A stretch of 30,169 bases of DNA from Gnetum montanum (taxonomy: Eukaryota; Streptophyta; Gnetopsida; Gnetales; Gnetaceae), in the NCBI GenBank assembly GCA_015680685.1, contig MNCI01025327.1, positions 252,211 to 282,379 of the forward strand, read 5' to 3'. Both the position numbers and the translations under genes were made by a program. The notes below the pieces were generated by a model. It did not search any database. It was not told the origin of the DNA and saw nothing but the letters and a program-made list of their open reading frames with translations. Positions 1-9,959 of this stretch are shown one piece after another; positions within the stretch are counted from its first letter, which is position 1; each line of letters begins with the position of its first letter.

Positions 1-2
1 CT

Positions 3-269
3 ATCTTAACCCAAGACATAAATGATCAAGGTGAAAGACCCATAGCTTTCATGTCTGCACCTTTAAAGGACGTAGAATTAAGATACTCGCCTGTAGAGAA
101 GCAATTGTATGCTATGATAAAAGCCTTGAAGAAATTCCGCTACTACTTGTTAAACTCAAAAGTCTTCGTAATTGTCCCTGATCCAACCACCCTCGCTTTA
201 GCCAAATTACAAGATCCTAGTGAGAAACGTGCTAAGTGGGTTATGAAGCTTCAAGAATTTGATATTTAA
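3..269 (+). pseudogene. pol: gypsy RNase H domain, C-terminal part of RT-RNase H
   Basis: The open frame runs in from the window edge and ends at a TAA at 267-269. It encodes the middle to end of the retroelement RNase H, which removes the RNA strand after first-strand cDNA synthesis. The family pattern is clear: RPIAFMSAPL, then RYSPVEKQLYA (the Glu of the E-x-E/A-K block), KFRYYLL, then KRAKWVMKLQEFDI. At the usual TD(H/P) catalytic position the sequence reads VPDP. The same frame continues past the stop into the integrase, so this is one polyprotein broken by a single nonsense change where an acidic or Gln residue is normally expected. The exact GYP-1 lineage is not certain; I place it outside the chromoviruses because no chromodomain follows the integrase. 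Confidence 0.85.
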
Positions 270-1712
270 TGGAAGGTAGCAAAGTTAGTTAGAGGGACTG
301 GTCTTGCTAAATTAATAGCTAAAGCTTCAACCTTGGAAAATTGTGATGCATCCATAGATAAAGAATCAATTCCTCTTCATATATTATCCATCAATGAAGA
401 AAATGATATCCCATTTGCTCCCAATCAGTTGTATGATCCATGGTATGGGGATATCAACTTTTATTTAACCTTCCATCGTTGTCCCTTAGATTTACCTAGA
501 TATAAAAGAAAGCTCTTAATATCAAAATGTTCTAAATTCGCTCTAATAAGTGGTGAATTATGTAGAAAGAACTTCCAAGGGATATACCTTAAGTGTTTGT
601 ACCAAGAGCAAGCTAACAATGCTGTAAAACAACTTCACAATGAAGGACATATAGGATACCATTCATTAGTTCATAAAATTATGAGGGCTGGTTATTATTG
701 GCCTACTATGATTAATGATACTTATAACCTAGTTAATACGTGTGTTCAATGCCAAATATTTAAAGGTAAAGATTCCAAGAGTTCGGCCCCATTACAACCT
801 ATAATAGAAACAAGACCATTTGCCCAATGGGCCTTAGATTTTATTGGAGTGATCAATCCTTTATCTACCACCCTACATAAGTTCATTTTGACAGCCACTG
901 ATTATTGCACACGTTGGTTAGAGGCGAAAGCAACCAAAACTGCATCATCTCGTGAGGTCATTCGCTTCTTAGAAAATGATATAATCTCTAGATATGGTTA
1001 CCCTTATGCTTTAGTAGTTGATAATGGGCCCGCCTTCATTTCCATAGAGTTTACAAATTGGGCTAGAGACCATAACATCATTGTCAAGGCAGTAACCGAA
1101 TATTACCCACAAGGTAATGGTTTGGCTGAGTCTTCCAACAAAATTATATTAGATGGGATTAAAAAGTTGGTAGCCCAAAATCCACGAACTTGGCATGAAC
1201 AATTAAAATGGGCAGTTTGGGCTGATAGGATTCGTTACAAAGAATCGATCAAGACTACGCCATATGATTTAGTGTACGGACAAGAACCCATATTGCCAAT
1301 TAATTTACAGATCCCTACATATCAATTCTTCTTGGACTACTTACCAACTAATGAGCATCTAATATCACGAGCATGTGACATTTTGAACTTAGAACTTAAA
1401 AGGGTTAAAGCAATCGAAAATATGTGTGGTCATCAACAAATTGTCAAGAGATGGTTCGATAAAAAATATGCTGCTAAAAATTTTCAAGTAGGTGATCTAG
1501 TCCTCAAGAGAGATAGAGCGTCTGGTCAGACTGGCCCTCAAACTAAGTTTTCACCTATGTGGTCAGGTCCATTCCAAATTGTAGACATCACTGCCCCAAA
1601 TGTGTTTAAGATTGCTGATTTGCAAGGATATAGGTTGAATAGGAATTTTAATGCATTTCATTTGAAACATTTCTACTCAGGTACCCCACGTGGGCATCTG
1701 GTAGATTCTTAG
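270..1712 (+). CDS. pol: Ty3/gypsy integrase (polyprotein C-terminus)
   Basis: This open frame of about 480 codons follows the TAA at 267 and ends at the TAG at 1710-1712. It has the connector after RNase H (VRGTGLAKLIAKA), then the H-x3-H...C-x2-C zinc-binding domain (His codons at 636 and 648, Cys at 741 and 750). The catalytic core follows, with Asp at 837, Asp at 1020 and Glu at 1128, which is D-x60-D-x35-E as expected for an active DDE integrase. The C-terminal module contains WSGPFQIVDI, a GPY/F-type motif. It inserts cDNA into the host chromosome. As part of pol it would normally be released by the element's protease, so no own start codon is expected. No frameshift is visible. No chromodomain follows. 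This is the least damaged gene in the window, but it is unlikely to be expressed as a functional element given the upstream stop. Confidence 0.93.
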   Translation, partial: WKVAKLVRGTGLAKLIAKASTLENCDASIDKESIPLHILSINEENDIPFAPNQLYDPWYGDINFYLTFHRCPLDLPRYKRKLLISKCSKFALISGELCRKNFQGIYLKCLYQEQANNAVKQLHNEGHIGYHSLVHKIMRAGYYWPTMINDTYNLVNTCVQCQIFKGKDSKSSAPLQPIIETRPFAQWALDFIGVINPLSTTLHKFILTATDYCTRWLEAKATKTASSREVIRFLENDIISRYGYPYALVVDNGPAFISIEFTNWARDHNIIVKAVTEYYPQGNGLAESSNKIILDGIKKLVAQNPRTWHEQLKWAVWADRIRYKESIKTTPYDLVYGQEPILPINLQIPTYQFFLDYLPTNEHLISRACDILNLELKRVKAIENMCGHQQIVKRWFDKKYAAKNFQVGDLVLKRDRASGQTGPQTKFSPMWSGPFQIVDITAPNVFKIADLQGYRLNRNFNAFHLKHFYSGTPRGHLVDS

Positions 1713-2986
1713 TTGCATGTTTTCTTCCCCTTTTTCATTGCATTTCATATGTATATTATTGCATTTTCATATTTTGCTTGCATTTCCATCATTTCTTTCT
1801 TAGCATATTGTTTTGATTATTGTGTTCTTCATATGATTTTAATAATCATTGGTCATTTGAGTTACTTGATATTGGGTCATCTTAACACCATTGAAAAATA
1901 ATGTAGGTATGATATAATTTACTATTACTATGATATAATGCTATAAAATCCACTTTATATTTTATACTGTAACTCTTTCCAATTGATTCCAAGGTTTCAG
2001 TTTATTTGTTATGTTTGATTATGGAGCATTTGATTTATACAAACTTATCATGCTATCATCATGATCATGTGAGTGTAGGATAGGTGATGTTGGAGAGTGG
2101 TTAGTCATAATTACTAGGTGACCTTGGAAAATTCTATCCTTTCCTCTCATAAGCCGAAGCCCTCAGGTATGATGATCCATGGCTATCCTGTGAACAACAG
2201 GGTGAAGTGTGTTCATTTCTACTTGAGAAGCCTTAACCACCCAGGAGACCTGCTATGATGCCACCAATCAAAGGCACATACACGAGGGTTGAACTGCACC
2301 ATGGGCAAAGTTTCCAAAAGGACCATGCTCTTTTGTAGTGCAGCTAATCGGTCAGACTCGTGTTGGAATTCCTACCTCAAGAATGAAGTACACCATGAGC
2401 AAAGTTTTCTTAAAAATAAAACAAAACATAAAATGAGGACCGTGTTCATTGGCAGTGTAATAAGTTCTTGAGTGTGATGGGGTCCAGCAGCAATCCTCAC
2501 CCTAACCTCCGTTTCCCCTTTTAAATTTAAGTTTTTCAAAAAAGAAAAAAAAAAGTGAAAAAGAAAAAAAAAACCAAGGAAAAATCGGAAAGTTGTGGCT
2601 TACTATGATCTAACATGAGTTTTAGCTCATCCTCCTCATTAAGTTTTGTATAAGTCACTTGCTCAAAATAGTCTGCATACATTTACTGTTACCTTATGAG
2701 AATATTGAGAATGAGAGCTTAAGTATATATCTACATATATATATATAATTACACATATATATCTATAGATCTTAGTCAAAATATCAATAAATTATATATT
2801 TAGATTTTAATGGTTGTTTGAATGGCCTATGTTGGTATCTCTTTTGATTATTTGGTTATTTTGATCATGTTTAGAACATTATAGTTTACTTTCAAGTTTG
2901 CATTTCTTGTTTCATGTTGTTTTGTTTCTCCACCATGCATTTTCATTCAAAATTTTCTAGTTCTTGCACTTGCATGCAATCTGTAG
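1713..2986 (+). other. E1 3' internal non-coding spacer
   Basis: The stretch between the integrase stop and the PPT has no credible gene; its short ORFs are not conserved in E2. It contains a block at about 2150-2290 that is well conserved with E2 (21290-21440 reversed), a partly duplicated motif (caccatgRgcaaag at 2297 and 2391), an A-rich tract at 2533-2580 and an (AT)-rich run at 2730-2770 that E2 also has. GYP-1 therefore carries a long structured 3' untranslated segment. Confidence 0.7.
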
Positions 2987-2999
2987 TTTGGGGGCTAAG
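2987..2999 (+). promoter_or_regulatory. polypurine tract of E1
   Basis: TTTGGGGGCTAAG lies directly before the TGTTGA start of the 3' LTR and is the expected plus-strand priming site. The same motif precedes the LTR of E2 on the other strand (20586-20600). Confidence 0.85.
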
Positions 3000-3370
3000 T
3001 GTTGAGGCCAACCTTACCCATGCTAGGCATAGGGCCTTGATCAACAGTGACCACCATTAAAACAATAATATTTTGATAAGCAATAGAGAGATTCTGGAGG
3101 TGAAGCAAGCATTTATTTATTTACAAAGTAAAGCAAAGCAATTGTCCATGTGCTGGTGGGCTTTGTTGGCCCGTAAAAAAATAGATTTTTAAAAGAAAAA
3201 TAAATTAATACAGAACAAATCATGAGCAATAGGACTGCGCTAAAGAGAACGTCACCCACCAAAAAAATAAAAAATAAAAGGAATGAGGACGACCAATGTG
3301 CATTGAAAAAAATAAAATATAAACTTAAGGCTTATTTTCTTTTTTTATTTCAGGTGGCTCATGTTGCAGT

Positions 3371-3435
3371 TGACGTGGAAAAGGCAGCTTGCAGTTTAGG
3401 GTTAGGGTTTTTCTCTCGCCGGGCCACTATTTAAA
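3371..3435 (+). promoter_or_regulatory. LTR promoter of E1: ACGT motif, telo-box, TATA
   Basis: Three plant promoter-like motifs lie in order: TGACGTGG (3371-3378, an ACGT-core bZIP-type site), tttagggttagggttt (3395-3410, a telo-box made of telomere-type repeats), and TATTTAAA (3428-3435), the likely TATA box. Transcription would start around 3460. Motif identity is seen directly; function is inferred. Confidence 0.55.
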
Positions 3436-4228
3436 GGGGACGTAGGCCTGTTTTCGAGGGTGGGAGCCAGAGGAGAGATCTAGGTGTAGAGGCAGGGTTT
3501 CTAAGAAGCGCATATCTGGAGGCGCAGAGGACGGGTTTCTCAGGCCAGAGGGGGCAACACCTATTTTCTTTGATTCAGTTGATTGGGTTTTTATCTCTGT
3601 TTTGTTGTCCGCATTTTGAATCCTGCAATCAATTCCAAAACATGTTTATCATTCTTTTTAAATCAGAACTTTGAGTAAGATTTTCTGTTCCGATCATTTT
3701 GTTCGGATCTTCGCATGAGTAACGAGGATCTTGACTGTTTACTTTAATTTTCGAGGTTTTCCTCTAAGGATTCCGCCTTTGAATTCCATTTATCTGGATC
3801 TGTGCTTTGATTTTGAACAATTTATCCACTTCATGGATCCTTGCAATTTAGCTTTGGTGTATCGGGTGTAATTTGATCGCGACAACTGTCTATCTACTTT
3901 TTTTATTTTTTATATAAGGTTATCTTGAATTTGGGTTTTGTGCGTAACTTTATTTTATTTATTTCTACAACATACAAAGTTTCTGTATACTTTGTTTGGC
4001 TGAATCTTCCTTTTGTTTAGAGCACCAAATAAATTTTAATTTTAATTTGAATTTATTTTTTTTTCATTTATTTTATTCAAAAACCACACAAATATTTAAT
4101 TTTGAGTTTTAATTATTTTACTATGTTTTTCAAGATTTAATAGAAGTTTCATAAAATCAAATTTAAATTTTTAATATTTTGCTTAAAATATTATGATTAT
4201 TATTATTGACACATGGCCCTTTCAAGCT

Positions 4229-4283
4229 GAGACCATTCTCGGGTTTCCGTACCCATACGGGAGGTGCCCTAGGCGATAGTCTC
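4229..4283 (+). other. conserved LTR foldback (GYP-1), E1 copy
   Basis: The left arm at 4229-4240 can pair with the right arm at 4272-4283 with two mismatches and two G-U pairs. Inside the loop CCGTA/TACGG forms a second short stem. The E2 copy at 19588-19642 has a perfect 12-bp stem. It lies in the R/U5 part near the LTR end, so it would be present at RNA ends. Confidence 0.6.
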
Positions 4284-4334
4284 CTAAAACGAGTTTTCAC
4301 AGGTGTTCACGTGTCCAAAATTTACGCATCAACA

Positions 4335-4618
4335 GGTTCGTAGTTAGTTAATATTTTAATATCTCAATTACTTTATTGTTTTAATACTTTAATATTTTAA
4401 TAATAGAAATATAAACCATCTTATTCCCTAATCATACTTAAGCATACTAATTAAACTAATATAAGTAGTGATTGGAAAGACAACAACCAACAACCTAATG
4501 CTTAGTTAACTAGAACATCATACTAGTCTAAAGTCTATAGAATTCAACCAAATTGTGTGTAAACACTTGTGATTTATATGGTTAAATGTAGGGGACTCTT
4601 GTTGCTCGTCACTCATTT
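4335..4618 (+). repeat. GYP-2 LTR fragment F (U5 side)
   Basis: This stretch resembles the right-hand part of LTR C (28250-28541). Shared features are a run of thymine-rich and taa-rich sequence, then a weak match to the family's conserved end: tatatggttaaatgtagggg followed by gctcgtcactcat. The terminal CA is lost. Its left side is removed by the E1 insertion at 4334/4335. It is the most diverged GYP-2 piece here. Confidence 0.55.
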
Positions 4619-5689
4619 TTACATGCTCCTTTGCTAATACTACTAACATTGAGATAGGTTCTGAGAAAACTAATGAATCCTCACAAATTTATACTTAAAT
4701 ACATGAAAATAGACTTAACTTTACCATTTTTTAATAAAACTACATGAATATGGCTATATTTATAATTAAAATTTTTTTTTTATGAAAAATGTATTATGGA
4801 TAGATGTTTAGGGAAAATTGTCTAGGGTATGCCTTAACTTGTATTAAATGCATTGTGTCAATGTATATATATTTGATGACCATTATGATGATAGTGTTCA
4901 CCTATGCTTACATATATGTCAATCCCATCCCTAACTAGCAAGCAAGGGTGACACTAGGAATACATGTTTAAATAAAATAAATAATAATTTCAACCTTGAC
5001 GAAGCATGAAAAATAATGGTATGCATGTATAGTCATAAGTGAGAACCTAGAGATTGAATTCTTCTTTTATATTAATTTTAACTATTGTTATTGAGATATA
5101 CTTACAATTTTTCTTAAAGCCTATACTATGATGAGGACATCATCCTACTTCACTAATGTAATTGTACATTTAACTTTGTGTAGAAGTTCTTAGAAGCTCT
5201 GTGTTAGGAGTTTGTGTTGGTTTTGGTATGTTTTGAGTGTTGAAATAAGTTTTGGATGAGCAAGTATGAGTTGGCATGGGTTGTAGCCAATAGTAGCCAA
5301 CTACGAGTTACTTTTAATAGGGATTTTTCTATTTCTAGTCAAGTCCATAGGGCATGTTGATGCATCTCGCAACCATCAAGATTATATGCAAGTATGCAAG
5401 TTATAGCCATTTTAGTTAGGTAAAAAATGTTTTTGCACTAAGGAGAGGAAGCCTAATAGTTGAGGTAAGACTAGAAAGGCAAAAGCAACTAATTGGTTTA
5501 GTGCCTTGCATTAAGGAGTGAGTATAAGCACAATTGAAGGTGTCTTATGCTTGTGAGGCCATTGTGATCTTAATTATGAGCATTGTGAATCTTAAGTGCT
5601 TGAGAAAGTAAAGATTGTATGGTTTTCTTTCTGAAGGCATTTGTATGTCTTGCTTCTAAGAATTGTAACTTTAATTTTTGTCTTGAAAA
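4619..5689. other. unclassified intergenic DNA
   Basis: There is no reading frame of note and no match to the other elements in the window. The sequence is AT-rich with scattered TG-rich segments at about 5160-5300 and 5440-5660. It could be an old LTR or other repeat that is not represented elsewhere in this window, but I see no terminal motif pair that supports that. Confidence 0.5.
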
Positions 5690-6578
5690 TGATGAGTGGC
5701 GGGGTACCCCTATGCCCAACCATACGAATCACAAGTGTTCATGCACGATCTAATCAAATTTCACAGACCTTAAGTTCTTAAGTACATTGGTTCCATGATG
5801 TGAAATCTAATTGTGACAATCGTTGTCTTCTCAACTATACTTGTGGAGCTTAATTGTATGGTTAAATATAATTGAGGTATATGATTTTTTTATTATTTTA
5901 TATTTTATTTGTCTATGATTAATAATAGGCTAAAACATAATTTATAATTAATTTAACTTAATCTAATTGCTAATTAATAACTAACTATCCTAACATAAGT
6001 ATCTAATCGCACTCTCTGTGCACATCCTAAACATGTATAATGTTGTTGGGTTACCAAATGTTAAGCGTTGCTAGGGTTACCAAGATTCATAAGCATGCTC
6101 AAAGTAGTCATACTTATGTGCTTAATTAATTGATTGTCATTGAATCTAATTAGCTTACTTTGGCTTAATTACTTGGAAGAATTAAAGGAAATTACATGAA
6201 ACATTAAATACATAAATAAAATAGTTAAGCTAGTCAAGGTGTTGCAAGGTTTGATCAGAAAGCTCATCTTTATTTTTGCACACACTGTCATGCTCAAGTA
6301 CAACAATGCTAGAATAAAGATCTGTACACTCAATGACTCTTGCTGTGGGCACTTTGAAAAATATTCTAACTTTGGAGAAAACAAACTACAAGAGCTCTAC
6401 TATGTTATGACAAAAACTATATTGAAATCGTGTGTCCAAGTGCATATTTATAGGCTAGCATATGCCCTGCGATATTAGATATTCGACATTACATATTGGG
6501 GTTCAATATTGGGTATCCGATATAGAGGCTCTGATATTGCATATTTTATATTGAAGCTAGTCAAAATGTGACTCATCA
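5690..6578 (-). repeat. 3' LTR of A (GYP-2)
   Basis: It runs from TGATGAGT to ACTCATCA, a perfect 8-bp terminal inverted repeat, 889 bp long. It matches LTR B (12118-13022) in the same orientation and LTRs C and D more weakly. The highest conservation is at the U5 end (GGTACCCCTA then CAACCATACGAATC). On the element strand, U3 is at the right end. Confidence 0.9.
6443..6453 (-). promoter_or_regulatory. TATA box of LTR A
   Basis: CTATAAATATG on the minus strand, about 125 bp inside the U3 end. The same box is at the equivalent place in LTRs B, C, D and the 5' remnant of A. Confidence 0.7.
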
Positions 6579-6591
6579 TACCTCCATGACT
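6579..6591 (-). promoter_or_regulatory. polypurine tract of A
   Basis: On the minus strand AGTCATGGAGGTA runs straight into TGATGAG. The equivalent sites are CAGTTGTGGAGGTA in B and TCGTGGGGGTA in C. Confidence 0.7.
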
Positions 6592-8538
6592 GAATGAAAA
6601 CTCATCCTCAAGTGAAAAAAATAAGGAACAAGTTCCTTACAAAATATTGGGAAGGTATGGGATTATTGACTAACATGTAAACTTGACTCAGATGGAACAA
6701 AAAAATTCTAAGTACTCGAGTGTACAGATTTACAATCTTTTACAAAATTGGATGTTCATAACAAGAGAAGTGAACACCCTAGACAAAACTAACATTCAAC
6801 TCCTCTAGTAGCTAATGAGCGAGGGAGAAGATTCAATGATCATGAAGGGTCCTCATCACATGGTGGTGTTGCTTAACCTTTGTTGAAGATAGTCCCACTT
6901 CCAATTTGCAGTTCCCACTGTAACCACAACAAAATTGTGGATTAGTGCGCAATGTGTAACGTATATCTTTTAAGTACCTTATCTCATCGACAATTACAAT
7001 TAGCTGATTTGTGATTATGGTGGATTGATTTCATTAATAGTGTTAGTGGGAAGGTTGAAAAATAGGTGAAATGGATAAGCGGTCCATTAAATTCTAAAAA
7101 GTTCAAATGCAATGAAATGCATGAAGAGGGTTTAAGGATTTACAATAATAAAAGAGGATTCCCCAAAAAATTGTTGTGAAGATGCACATATTTGGATGTC
7201 ATTAATGGGGCATGCAAAAGGATTTGACTATGAGGATGTCTATGGAGAAAGAACTTAACTAACCCAACCATAAGATATGCAAGTGGGTTCTTCCCAAAGA
7301 AAGAATAGGCCTTTTATTGCCCTTGTATAAATTCAAACCAAAGAGTCCATGGGCCCCATGGATGATTAATGGTTATGAAAAGTTAAGTACAAAAACTTGG
7401 AAGAAACTACCTAAGAATTTTGACATATCAAACTAAGACATCAAACAAGAACATGAAACTGGTAGTGCGGTGAGACATGGACAACATAGATGGATGAGAG
7501 AGAGAGTGGAATGGAGTTCCCAACTAAGGTCACATGAAGTCCCTCATGGATTTTGTGGTTTAATTACTTGATTAAATTTAACTTTAGTCCAGACCAAAAC
7601 CAACCACATTCAGTGACATCACATCATCACTCTAAGACCAGTTCATCCCCCTAAGACACAAGAGTGCTCCCATAGAATAACCATTGTTCCTTATTGAAGA
7701 AGAAAAGAGAAGTAGGAAGTGAGGAAGGGCCTTAGTTAGAGGGGACCTTTAGGCATGAGTAACATGTCTTTCTAGTCCCATAACCAGCACTTGTAGCCTA
7801 TTTATTTTGTCTAAGGGGTGTGCTTTAAATTCCCATCATTTTGTTTGATGATGGGAGCCACATTATGCAAAGACTTATTTAACTTCTTGCTATTGGTCAA
7901 CATGGAATAGTAAGAAATCCATGAAAACATGCATGCATCCAAGTAAGCAAAAAGGCATAAAGAGTACTAAATCCCCTTGAAGTCATATGCTGTTCAAACC
8001 TTTAAATCCTTTCCAAATTTGGAAACTACCAAGGTCATAATTTCATTATGGTTTTATTAATGAAAAAGGGACCAAACATTTCTAAAATAAGGGAAACCAT
8101 AGAGTTTGTGGATGGGTGGATGTTGTGGACTCACTTCTTGTTTCATGGAAAAGAAACCATGTCCTAGTTATCTGTAACAAAATTTAAAGCTAGAATCCAA
8201 ACACTAACAATCAAATAATCTGATAGCACATGCCCACATTAATCAAACACATCGTACCCAGTTGACAATAAGGCATGTTATTATTAAAACATAATTAGGA
8301 AATCACATCTAAATAAAGGAAAATATACAAGAAATTGTAAAATATTTAAGAAAAATAAAGTGTACTAACGATGTTGCAAAGCAAAAATTTTAAAAAATTA
8401 ATAACATAAAAAAGGTGTAAAATAAAGAAGGTGTAAAACAAAAAGTTGTAAAAATAATAAGGTGTAAGAAAAAAATGTGTAAAACAAAAAGATGAAAAAA
8501 CTGAGGAGCTACTTATATAATTAACATGGATGGCCATC
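6592..8538 (-). other. 3' internal spacer of A
   Basis: No credible gene is seen. It is homologous along its length to 13036-15129 in B. Near the integrase end (8400-8500) it has a degenerate array of ggtgtaaaacaaaaag-like units, also in B at 15010-15080. Any former 3' reading frame has decayed beyond recognition; it does not resemble the coiled-coil frame of C. Confidence 0.65.
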
Positions 8539-9730
8539 TCACCTAGGACTAAGTTGAAAGGAGGAGATCCAAAAGATTAAGCATGGTTGTTCATCTGATG
8601 AGGCGTTTTTTGCACTGGCTTGGTTAGGTTCATGGAAAGCTTTGACTTGTTGTATGCTGACCAACTGTTTCTTGTCCAGGCTCTCAGGTTTATAGATCAT
8701 CATGGCCCCAAAAGGAAAAGTTTTGTAAATTATATAAGGTCCTTTCCACAACATTTGAAACTTAGTTTGTTGAGGTACGTGTGTAGGGTTCCAATAGAGG
8801 ACTTTATCTTCTTGTTGAAATTTGACTTTCCTAATTCTAAAGTCATGGTGCTTTTTGTTGAATGCCTTGTGCAACTCATTAGATAACAGGGCCACCAATC
8901 AATTTTTGTCTAGAAAGTTGAGATTTATTAATATTTCTTTTTGTGCTAGACTTAAGTCAAGGTCAAGGTCACAGGTTGTTCAAAGTGTACGAAGCTTGGA
9001 TTGAATAGGAAGTGTTGGTAATTTTTTGTACACTAGCTCATAGAGAATAGTCTATCGGAAGTTTCCATGTTGAGTAGTAGGCCCAAACGACATCATTGAG
9101 TTTTGTGCTCTAGTATTTCCTATATTTTCTAATAGTCCTTGTTAGGATCTTTGTGATTTTCCTATTTGTAATCTTAGCTTGACCATTGTCTTGGGGGTGG
9201 TAAGGTGTTGTTAGTTTATGTTCAACCCCCAAGAATTGCATGAGTTTCTAAAAGATAGTGCCTATGAAGTGGGTTCCATTATCAAAAATTAATGCACATA
9301 GTACATCAAACCTTTTTCCAACATTTTGTTGTATAAACTACGTAGCAATAGAAGATGTATAGTCAGTGATGGTTGCTACTTCTGCCCATTTCGTATAGTA
9401 GTCAACAATGAATATGATGTACACCTTTCCATTTGACATGGGCATGATGGGATCCATATAATTAATACCCTAAATGTTGAAGGCATCCAGTGGTTGTATT
9501 CACTATTGAAATCCCTCCATTTGAGTAGTCATTCCATCATCTCATTGGTAGTGTTTACAAGAGTGGACATATTGGTGAGCATCTATGAAGATTGTTAGTT
9601 AATAATACCTTGCCATTAGGATTTTAATGGTCATGCATCTCCCAGCATAGTGGCCCCCATAAGGACCTTCATGAGCATCCTAGAAAACACATAGTTGATT
9701 GGCATTAGGGACACACAAACAAACTAGGCC
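8539..9730 (-). pseudogene. pol: decayed gypsy integrase of A
   Basis: Read on the minus strand, the zinc-domain start is HEGPYGGHYAG (about 9660-9690). The C-x2-C pair has become SCKHYQ, losing the second Cys. The core reads FNI-stop-GINYMDP where the first catalytic Asp is expected (Asp to Asn), IFDNGTHF with the second Asp kept, and DNGQAKITN where the catalytic Glu has become Lys. The C-terminal module (8539-8898) keeps DKVLYWNPTHV and WKGPYIIYKTFPFGAMMI. Stops and at least one frame change break it. The enzyme would be dead. B has a homologous fragment at 15130-15898. RNase H lies just upstream. Confidence 0.85.
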
Positions 9731-9959
9731 ATTGATGCACACTTTGTAGAGGTGTTTGTTGATCTCCATGAAGCATTTTACTTGGTGAAGAAACTATTGT
9801 TTCTTTCAGTGGTCCAATCCTTGTGGCATCTCTTGAGTGAGAATATAGGTGAGAATGCCATTGTAGCATTTAGGCTCAATGGAAAATTGTTTAGTTATAG
9901 CCCTAACAAAGAGGAGTTCATTAGGAAACAAATTAGATAGTGGGCTTTCATCCTATTTA

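Larger units (their letters stand above)
1..4334 (+). mobile_element. Ty3/gypsy element E1 (family GYP-1), 3' part
   Basis: This is the 3' part of an LTR retrotransposon whose 5' LTR, gag, protease and RT lie left of the window. In order it shows the end of RNase H, a complete integrase, a 1.3-kb non-coding spacer, a polypurine tract and a 1335-bp 3' LTR with TGTTGA...TCAACA ends. It is the best-preserved element here, with one in-frame stop in about 1.7 kb of pol. A second, reversed copy of the family lies at 19534 to ~24860, which confirms the LTR ends and PPT. It appears to have inserted into an older GYP-2 LTR, because the 3' flank from 4335 resembles that LTR. The 5-bp right flank is GGTTC; the left flank is outside the window, so a target duplication cannot be tested. 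Confidence 0.9.
3000..4334 (+). repeat. 3' LTR of E1 (GYP-1)
   Basis: The repeat begins TGTTGAGGCC right after the PPT and ends GCATCAACA, giving TGTTGA/TCAACA inverted ends. The first ~45 bp and the last ~130 bp match the E2 LTR; the central promoter region is largely different. It holds a TATA-like box at 3428-3435 and a foldback at 4229-4283. Length is 1335 bp, against 1052 bp in E2. Confidence 0.88.

Noticed and set aside
1713-1901. 62-codon hydrophobic frame right after the integrase stop of E1
   Set aside because: T-rich sequence gives Phe/Ile codons by chance; the E2 counterpart is not open, and no start context supports it.
2730-2770. AT run as a replication origin or MAR
   Set aside because: A simple (AT)-rich tract shared by both GYP-1 copies; nothing further supports a function.
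3395-3410. Interstitial telomere tract
   Set aside because: Only about two units; a telo-box promoter motif explains it better than telomere-derived sequence.
8620-8886. 88-codon plus-strand frame
   Set aside because: Antisense of the integrase C-terminus of A.
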